Positions 51,606-55,412 of a stretch of DNA of 55,412 nucleotides are shown here, in pieces; position 1 is the first letter of the stretch, and each line of letters opens with the position of its first letter. The position numbers and the translations under genes are program-made. The notes under the pieces were generated by a model, which was not told where the DNA came from, searched no databases, and saw nothing but the letters and a program-made list of their open reading frames with translations. The stretch spans positions 1 through 55,412 of the forward strand of contig CACYLW010000011.1 of NCBI GenBank assembly GCA_902775345.1. Reading direction: 5' to 3'. The stretch comes from an uncultured Eubacteriales bacterium (GTDB lineage: Bacteria; Bacillota; Clostridia; Peptostreptococcales; Anaerovoracaceae).

Positions 51606-52973
51606 CTATTCTTCCGGCTGCGGAGGAACGCATTTTATTGCTTCCGCCAGATCCTCATCTGTAGGAATATAGTCTGTCATCGTGCCATCGTTGAACTGCT
51701 GATAGGCAACAAGGTCAAAGTAACCTGTTCCGGAAAGTCCGAACAGTATGGTCTTTGCTTCTCCGCTCTCTTTACATTCGAGCGCGGTATCTATTGCAGC
51801 TTTGATTGCATGGCTGCTCTCAGGAGCCGGAAGTATGCCCTCTGCTCTCGCGAATGTTTCGGCGGCCTCAAACACTTCTGTCTGCTCATATGCGACTGCT
51901 TCCATCATGCCCTGGTCATACAGTTCCGAGATTATCGTGCTCATTCCGTGGAACCTGAGTCCTCCTGCATGTATCGGTGACGGGATGAATTTATTGCCGA
52001 GAGTGTACATCTTGGCAAGCGGGCAGACATTGCCTGTATCACAGAAATCGTACATATACCTGCCTCTGGTAAGGCTCGGGCAGGAAGCAGGCTCGGCTGC
52101 GATGAATCTGTAGTCTTCCTCACCCCTGAGTTTCTCTCCCATGAACGGCGCGATGAGTCCTCCTAGGTTGGAGCCTCCTCCGGTGCATCCGATGATGATA
52201 TCAGGCTTTACACCTATCTTTTTCAGCGCCGTATACGCCTCCTGTCCTATCACACTCTGATGCAGCAGCACCTGATTGAGCACACTGCCCAGAACATACC
52301 TGTACCCCTCCGTTCCTACGGCTACTTCAACGGCCTCAGAGATCGCGCACCCGAGGCTTCCTGACGTTCCCGGGAACTGCTCGAGAAGCGCACGTCCTAC
52401 CTGAGTGGTATCAGACGGAGAAGCGAAAACATCAGCTCCATATGTACGCATGACCTCACGGCGGAACGGCTTCTGCTCATAGGAGCCTTTTACCATGAAA
52501 ACTTTGCATTCAAGTCCGAAGTGCGCGCATGCCATCGACATTGCTGTTCCCCACTGACCTGCACCCGTCTCAGTCGTTACACCCTTGAGCCCCTGCTTTT
52601 TGGCGTAGTATGCCTGAGCGGCGGCGGAGTTGAGTTTGTGTGAGCCCGAAGTGTTGTTCCCCTCGAACTTGAAGTAAATAGCCGCCGGCGTTCCAAGCTG
52701 CTTCTCAAGGTTATAAGCACGTACAACAGGTGACGGTCTGTAAATCTTGTAATACTCCCGTATTTCTTCCGGGATCTCGATATATCTGGTGTCATTATCC
52801 AGTTCCTGAGCCACGAGGTCCTCGCAGAATACGCCTGCAAGTTCTTCAGCGGTCATAGGCTGCATCGTTCCCGGATTGAGCAGCGGTGCAGGTTTTTTCT
52901 TCATGTCCGCTCTCAGATTGTAATAATGTGTAGGGATCTCTTCCTCTGTCAGATAGATGCGATAGTTTTCCAT
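51606..52973 (-). CDS. trpB: Tryptophan synthase beta-like enzyme, TrpB2 type
   Basis: A 455-aa PLP enzyme of the TrpB2 subgroup, longer than TrpB1 (about 390-400 aa). The PLP lysine is Lys113 in NTSGSHKLNSA, the phosphate loop is GCTGGGSNLGG, and ETGAGQWG is intact. It condenses indole and serine to tryptophan; TrpB2 proteins usually work without TrpA and may salvage indole. The start at 52973 is set by GGAGAAC upstream and lies after the T-box leader. It is the only gene under the Trp T-box here. No trpA or other trp gene is in the window, which supports indole salvage. Confidence 0.95.
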   Translation of the reverse strand: MENYRIYLTEEEIPTHYYNLRADMKKKPAPLLNPGTMQPMTAEELAGVFCEDLVAQELDNDTRYIEIPEEIREYYKIYRPSPVVRAYNLEKQLGTPAAIYFKFEGNNTSGSHKLNSAAAQAYYAKKQGLKGVTTETGAGQWGTAMSMACAHFGLECKVFMVKGSYEQKPFRREVMRTYGADVFASPSDTTQVGRALLEQFPGTSGSLGCAISEAVEVAVGTEGYRYVLGSVLNQVLLHQSVIGQEAYTALKKIGVKPDIIIGCTGGGSNLGGLIAPFMGEKLRGEEDYRFIAAEPASCPSLTRGRYMYDFCDTGNVCPLAKMYTLGNKFIPSPIHAGGLRFHGMSTIISELYDQGMMEAVAYEQTEVFEAAETFARAEGILPAPESSHAIKAAIDTALECKESGEAKTILFGLSGTGYFDLVAYQQFNDGTMTDYIPTDEDLAEAIKCVPPQPEE

Positions 52974-53065
52974 TTTTGTTCTCCTTTTCTCCAGTCTCTG
53001 ATTTGTGAGTAAATGTACGCGGACAGACTCTTCAGAGCCTTGTCCTCTGCCTGAAAGGGAGAAAC

Positions 53066-53368
53066 AAAAATGCTCCCGTCCCGGCAAAATACATGCTGGG
53101 ACAGAAGCATGCTAATACAAAACTTCTGCGGTGCCACCCGGCTTGACAGGGTCGCCCCTGCCCACTCACTACATACCATCATATGCATCATTTGTTAACG
53201 AAGTTTTCTCTCCGTCTCCCATACTCAGGACTTTCGCCCCTTTCCTGTCGCCCTCAGGAGTCCATTCAGTCACGCCTTTTCATGCTGCCCTCTCACCGCC
53301 GGCAGTTCGCTCATATGCAAGTATCGGGACCTACTCACTCTCCCTCAAAGGTTTGTTGGTATTAAATT
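53066..53368 (-). ncRNA. T-box riboswitch, tryptophan specifier
   Basis: Minus strand: the T-box sequence AGCCGGGTGGCACCGC has its core GGGTGGCACCGC at 53128-53139 (the antiterminator). Stem I has AGTA in the 5' part and GAATGGAC in the 3' part, giving specifier TGG (53262-53264), the Trp codon. A terminator with stem GCTTCTGTCCC/GGGACGGGAGC (53072-53108) precedes ATTTTTG. Uncharged tRNA-Trp would stabilise the antiterminator and switch on trpB2. The specifier follows the conserved GAA-codon-purine layout. Confidence 0.94.
53072..53108 (-). terminator. T-box terminator hairpin
   Basis: Minus strand, 11-bp stem GCTTCTGTCCC/GGGACGGGAGC (with G-T pairs) and a U-tract. It competes with the antiterminator that contains the T-box. 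Confidence 0.8.
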
Positions 53369-53374
53369 ATTGTT

Positions 53375-53403
53375 ATTGTAGCATCGGTTCTTGGGATTGT
53401 CAA
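53375..53403 (-). promoter_or_regulatory. Promoter of the T-box/trpB2 transcript
   Basis: Minus strand -35 TTGACA (53398-53403), 17-nt spacer, -10 TACAAT (53375-53380). Confidence 0.85.
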
Positions 53404-53516
53404 CCGCTTTATTCTGCAAAAGTCGAAAGCAGGACAATTCCCGTAACGATCCGGCTGCCGCTGTCAGCGGTTTCCTCCTATTTTTGCCCGGATTCCTCCG
53501 GCACATAATCTGATCA

Positions 53517-54284
53517 TCAGCGTCTCTTTTTATAAAGAAGGAGTTCCGGATCAGCTCCGCCTTCCCCATAGGTGCACACCAGAATGAAATCAATGTTTGC
53601 AAGTATGCCAAAGCATCTCCCGATATCTCTTTCCGGTTCAAGCTGGTTCCCAAGGTATGTAGTGCTGTCATCCAGGAATTTTGCAGTAAGTCCGCTTGGG
53701 AGCGGATACTCAAGATTGACATACCTCCCGACGAGTGCATTCAGGCCGTCTACTTCAGGCATTCCCTCAATCTGAAGATCGTTTATTTCCTTGATAAGCT
53801 GCTTCTTGAATTCATCAAACTTTCCGCCATCGCTGAGTTCGTCATGTCTCTTCCAGTAATCCAGTGAAGGAAGCAGTTCTTTCATGTATGAGCGGGCCTG
53901 CTCTTCGGTGAAACCGTCTTTTGCCATATGACCGACGCAGACATCGATAAGATCGTCCATGTCATTGTATGTGTATGTTCCGTCAGCATAGCACCATTTG
54001 CAGTAGTCCTCATTGAGCATTCCGTCTTTGTCCCTGCCAATGATCGAATCATCAAGGGGCATGCCGCAGCACTGGCATATCAGCCGGCGGGGCGAGCCCA
54101 GCAATGTATTGATGGAAACATTGAAACACTTTGACAGCAGCTTCAGTGTCTCTGTGTTAGGAACTGTTTCTCCGTTTTCCCAGCGTGATACCGCCTGTCT
54201 TGTAACAAAGACCTGTTCCGCCAGATCATCCTGTGACAAACCGTTCTTTGATCTGAGCTCATATATTATATCTTTTGTAGTCAT
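53517..54284 (-). CDS. XRE-type helix-turn-helix regulator with zinc-ribbon domain
   Basis: A 255-aa protein. The N-terminal HTH (about 1-60) has LSQDDLAEQVFVTRQAVSRW. A zinc-ribbon region follows at about 63-95 (CQCCGMPL and CKWCYADG), like the 'putative zinc ribbon' domain found in such regulators. A C-terminal part (about 165-255) with beta-type segments is of unknown identity. The start at 54284 has GGGAGG upstream and leaves the HTH intact; an in-frame ATG 21 nt earlier is less likely. It may sense a metal or ligand through the Cys cluster. No target gene is adjacent, so it may be autoregulatory or act at distance. Confidence 0.85.
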   Translation of the reverse strand: MTTKDIIYELRSKNGLSQDDLAEQVFVTRQAVSRWENGETVPNTETLKLLSKCFNVSINTLLGSPRRLICQCCGMPLDDSIIGRDKDGMLNEDYCKWCYADGTYTYNDMDDLIDVCVGHMAKDGFTEEQARSYMKELLPSLDYWKRHDELSDGGKFDEFKKQLIKEINDLQIEGMPEVDGLNALVGRYVNLEYPLPSGLTAKFLDDSTTYLGNQLEPERDIGRCFGILANIDFILVCTYGEGGADPELLLYKKRR

Positions 54285-54401
54285 ATCAATACGTCCTCCC
54301 TGCAACCCATTCTACTATGGATAGTTTATCAGAACACGCAACCCCCTGTTGCTTTCCTGTTTTCTGACCATCCGATTGACTGGGATCATCTTTATTCTAT
54401 T

Positions 54402-54423
54402 GCCTATCTGATGCCTATCTGAT
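54402..54423 (+). repeat. 11-bp tandem duplication
   Basis: GCCTATCTGAT occurs twice in direct tandem (54402-54412 and 54413-54423), followed by degenerate GATTGG-type copies. It lies in an A/T-rich, gene-free tract. Confidence 0.7.
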
Positions 54424-54585
54424 TGATACGATTGGTCTGATTTCATTGGATTTCCTCACTAAGCACCAACTAAGTGGTGCTCGAAAGCCCGATTTGATGC
54501 TATAGGCACCAACAGCATTTGCCAGTCTGATCTATTATTCAATAATGTTACATGGCTTCGAATGATTATTCAGTAAAACGCCAAT

Positions 54586-54605
54586 AAAAAACACGCATGA
54601 CGTGT
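54586..54605 (-). terminator. Terminator at the centre of the symmetric tract
   Basis: Minus strand: ACACG, TCATG loop, CGTGT then TTTTTATT. It may end the kinase transcript 330 nt downstream of its stop, or belong to the repeat element. Confidence 0.5.
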
Positions 54606-54606
54606 T

Positions 54607-54627
54607 CCTGACTTCTATCAGGTTTTT
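54607..54627 (+). terminator. Plus-strand terminator with no upstream gene
   Basis: CCTGA, 6-nt loop, TCAGG, TTTTTCT. It abuts the minus-strand terminator at 54586-54605. No plus-strand gene precedes it, so it may end an unseen small transcript or be part of the element. Confidence 0.45.
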
Positions 54628-54937
54628 CTAAAGACTGATTGTAAGCCTCATCCACCTCATCTCTAAGAAACCCGCCTTTATCTGTTGGTGCCTAAGTGTT
54701 TGAATAAATAAGAGAAACACCAAAATGTTGGTGCTTTTCGATCATTTTATTTGGTAAAGAACCAATCGTATTTATTCACTATAAGAAATCCGTCGCAAGC
54801 AGTTCCCCTTGTGACAGATATGGAGCAGGTGTACAAATAGCATTTTCTGTATCCCAGTGTTTTCAACGAGTCTGGCCTCACATTTTGCGATTCCTCCAGA
54901 AATTGACTTCAAATCCTCCAGTTGATTCAGAATGGCT

Positions 54938-55412
54938 TCAAGCCCGGTCGAGCATGACCGACGCCTTGAACATATCTCCGTCAATGCTGATCTCAAACAC
55001 TCCGCCCATAAGTGTCGTAAGATCCTTTGCGATGGCAAGACCAAGGCCAGAGCCTTCGGTGTTGCGCGAGCTGTCGCCGCGGGTGAACCTCTCCATGAGC
55101 TCATCCGGTGATATGTTGAGCTCTGCCTTAGAGATGTTTTTCACCTCCACCAGGAGTTTGCCTGATGATGTCGACGGTTCGGTTACATCTATGTATACGC
55201 GGCTTCTGTCGAGCGCATATTTGCTTATATTGCTCAGCAGATTCTCGAATACACGGTACAGGAGCTTTCCATCTGCACGCACCAATGTATTGTCCGTCCT
55301 TATATTCTTTTTAATTTTCAGCTTCTTTTTTGCCAGGCGGTCGCCCATCTCCGCAAGAGACTGGTCTATCAGCGCCGAAACATCTATATCCTCTATCTCG
55401 CAAGGTATGTTG
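54938..55412 (-). CDS. Histidine kinase, C-terminal ATPase part (cut by window edge)
   Basis: The C-terminal part of a sensor kinase whose 5' end lies beyond the window; the frame is open to base 55411. About 157 residues are visible. The N box is LYRVFENLLSNISKYAL, followed by a G1/F region around FTRGDSSRNTEGSGLGLAIA; the G2 motif GSGLGLAIA is intact. The H-box would be upstream and is not seen. It ends normally after ASVMLDRA, so it is probably a true kinase, not a fragment. A response regulator would be expected next to it off the right edge. Confidence 0.85.
   Translation of the reverse strand, partial: NIPCEIEDIDVSALIDQSLAEMGDRLAKKKLKIKKNIRTDNTLVRADGKLLYRVFENLLSNISKYALDRSRVYIDVTEPSTSSGKLLVEVKNISKAELNISPDELMERFTRGDSSRNTEGSGLGLAIAKDLTTLMGGVFEISIDGDMFKASVMLDRA

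Larger units (their letters stand above)
54463..54734. repeat. Symmetric GTTGGTGC array in a 650-bp gene-free tract
   Basis: GCACCAAC lies at 54463-54470 and 54506-54513, and its complement GTTGGTGC at 54684-54691 and 54727-54734. Both pairs are 43 bp apart and mirror each other about 54598.5. The inner pair extends to 13 bp (TAGGCACCAACAG, 54503-54515, with 54682-54694). Each outer copy also forms a local hairpin (GCACCA-N6-TGGTGC; CACCAA-N4-TTGGTG). The region (54285-54937) is A/T-richer than its neighbours and holds no convincing gene. It could be a small inverted-repeat mobile element, a replication or recombination site, or an old transposon remnant. Confidence 0.65.

Noticed and set aside
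53345-53740. 131-codon minus-strand frame over the T-box promoter
   Set aside because: Overlaps the XRE gene and the promoter/T-box start; composition is not protein-like.
54463-54734. Integron attC site
   Set aside because: GTTGGTG does not fit the GTTRRRY core, there is no integrase or cassette gene, and the symmetry is of four octamers rather than an attC fold.
54772-55104. 110-codon minus-strand frame overlapping the kinase end
   Set aside because: Overlaps the ATPase domain in another frame and lacks a ribosome site; only the last 50 codons are outside the kinase, and they match nothing I know.

Overview
This 55.4 kb window looks like a chromosome segment of a strictly anaerobic, amino-acid- and sugar-fermenting member of the Clostridia (Bacillota), with moderate GC. 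The evidence is a set of ferredoxin-linked 2-oxoacid oxidoreductases (IorAB, NifJ/PFOR), acetate kinase, a sensory [FeFe]-hydrogenase, an L-box (lysine) riboswitch, a Trp T-box, strong AGGAGG ribosome binding sites, several TTG starts and Gram-positive-type promoters. A family such as Anaerovoracaceae is a guess and is not proven by what I can see. No CRISPR array, intact insertion sequence, prophage or tRNA gene was found.

Layout, left to right. 1-408: leader of an rRNA-type operon whose genes lie off the left edge (minus strand). 409-4627: a DUF308 membrane protein, iorBA and a pentapeptide-repeat protein. 4753-6617: a lysine-riboswitch-controlled NhaC-type (LysW) transporter. 6693-9781: a cell-wall pair, a PbpA-like transpeptidase and an FHA-domain FtsW/RodA/SpoVE protein that seems to start at a rare ATA codon. 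9920-14817: glnS, and divergently a sensory [FeFe]-hydrogenase/PAS protein with a SpoIIE-type phosphatase. 14886-19754: two tandem ABC ATPase-permease fusions. 19945-26076: fba, a rod-like 172-bp inverted-repeat element (possible structured RNA), nifJ and ackA. 26218-28904: a histidine kinase and a divergent response regulator. 29032-32216: a small membrane protein, an ArsP_2-type exporter with a probable leaderless mRNA, and an SPFH/ribbon-helix-helix pair with three helically phased operator-like repeats. 32245-48721: a long minus-strand series with hydrolase, transporters, GPx, GPH symporter, esterase, GDPD, beta-helix enzyme, a DUF975/PF06541 fusion, a phosphoesterase, a GH13 glucosidase, a HAD phosphatase and membrane proteins. 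48912-51499: a two-component system and a divergent 92-aa protein that may be its target. 51606-53403: trpB2 under a tryptophan T-box. 53517-54284: an XRE/zinc-ribbon regulator. 54300-54937: a non-coding tract with a strikingly symmetric GTTGGTGC array. 54938-55412: the ATPase end of another histidine kinase, cut by the window edge.

How it fits together: IorAB and NifJ feed reduced ferredoxin from 2-oxoacids, AckA is the usual substrate-level phosphorylation step after PFOR, and the hydrogenase-like sensor plus phosphatase could report H2 or redox state. Amino-acid supply is controlled by RNA switches (lysine, tryptophan). The 34-48 kb region reads as an intracellular route for an imported, esterified or phosphodiester-linked glycoside: none of its hydrolases shows a signal peptide, two secondary transporters are encoded with them, and several genes overlap. 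Its substrate is unknown, and it is the best candidate here for an undescribed pathway.
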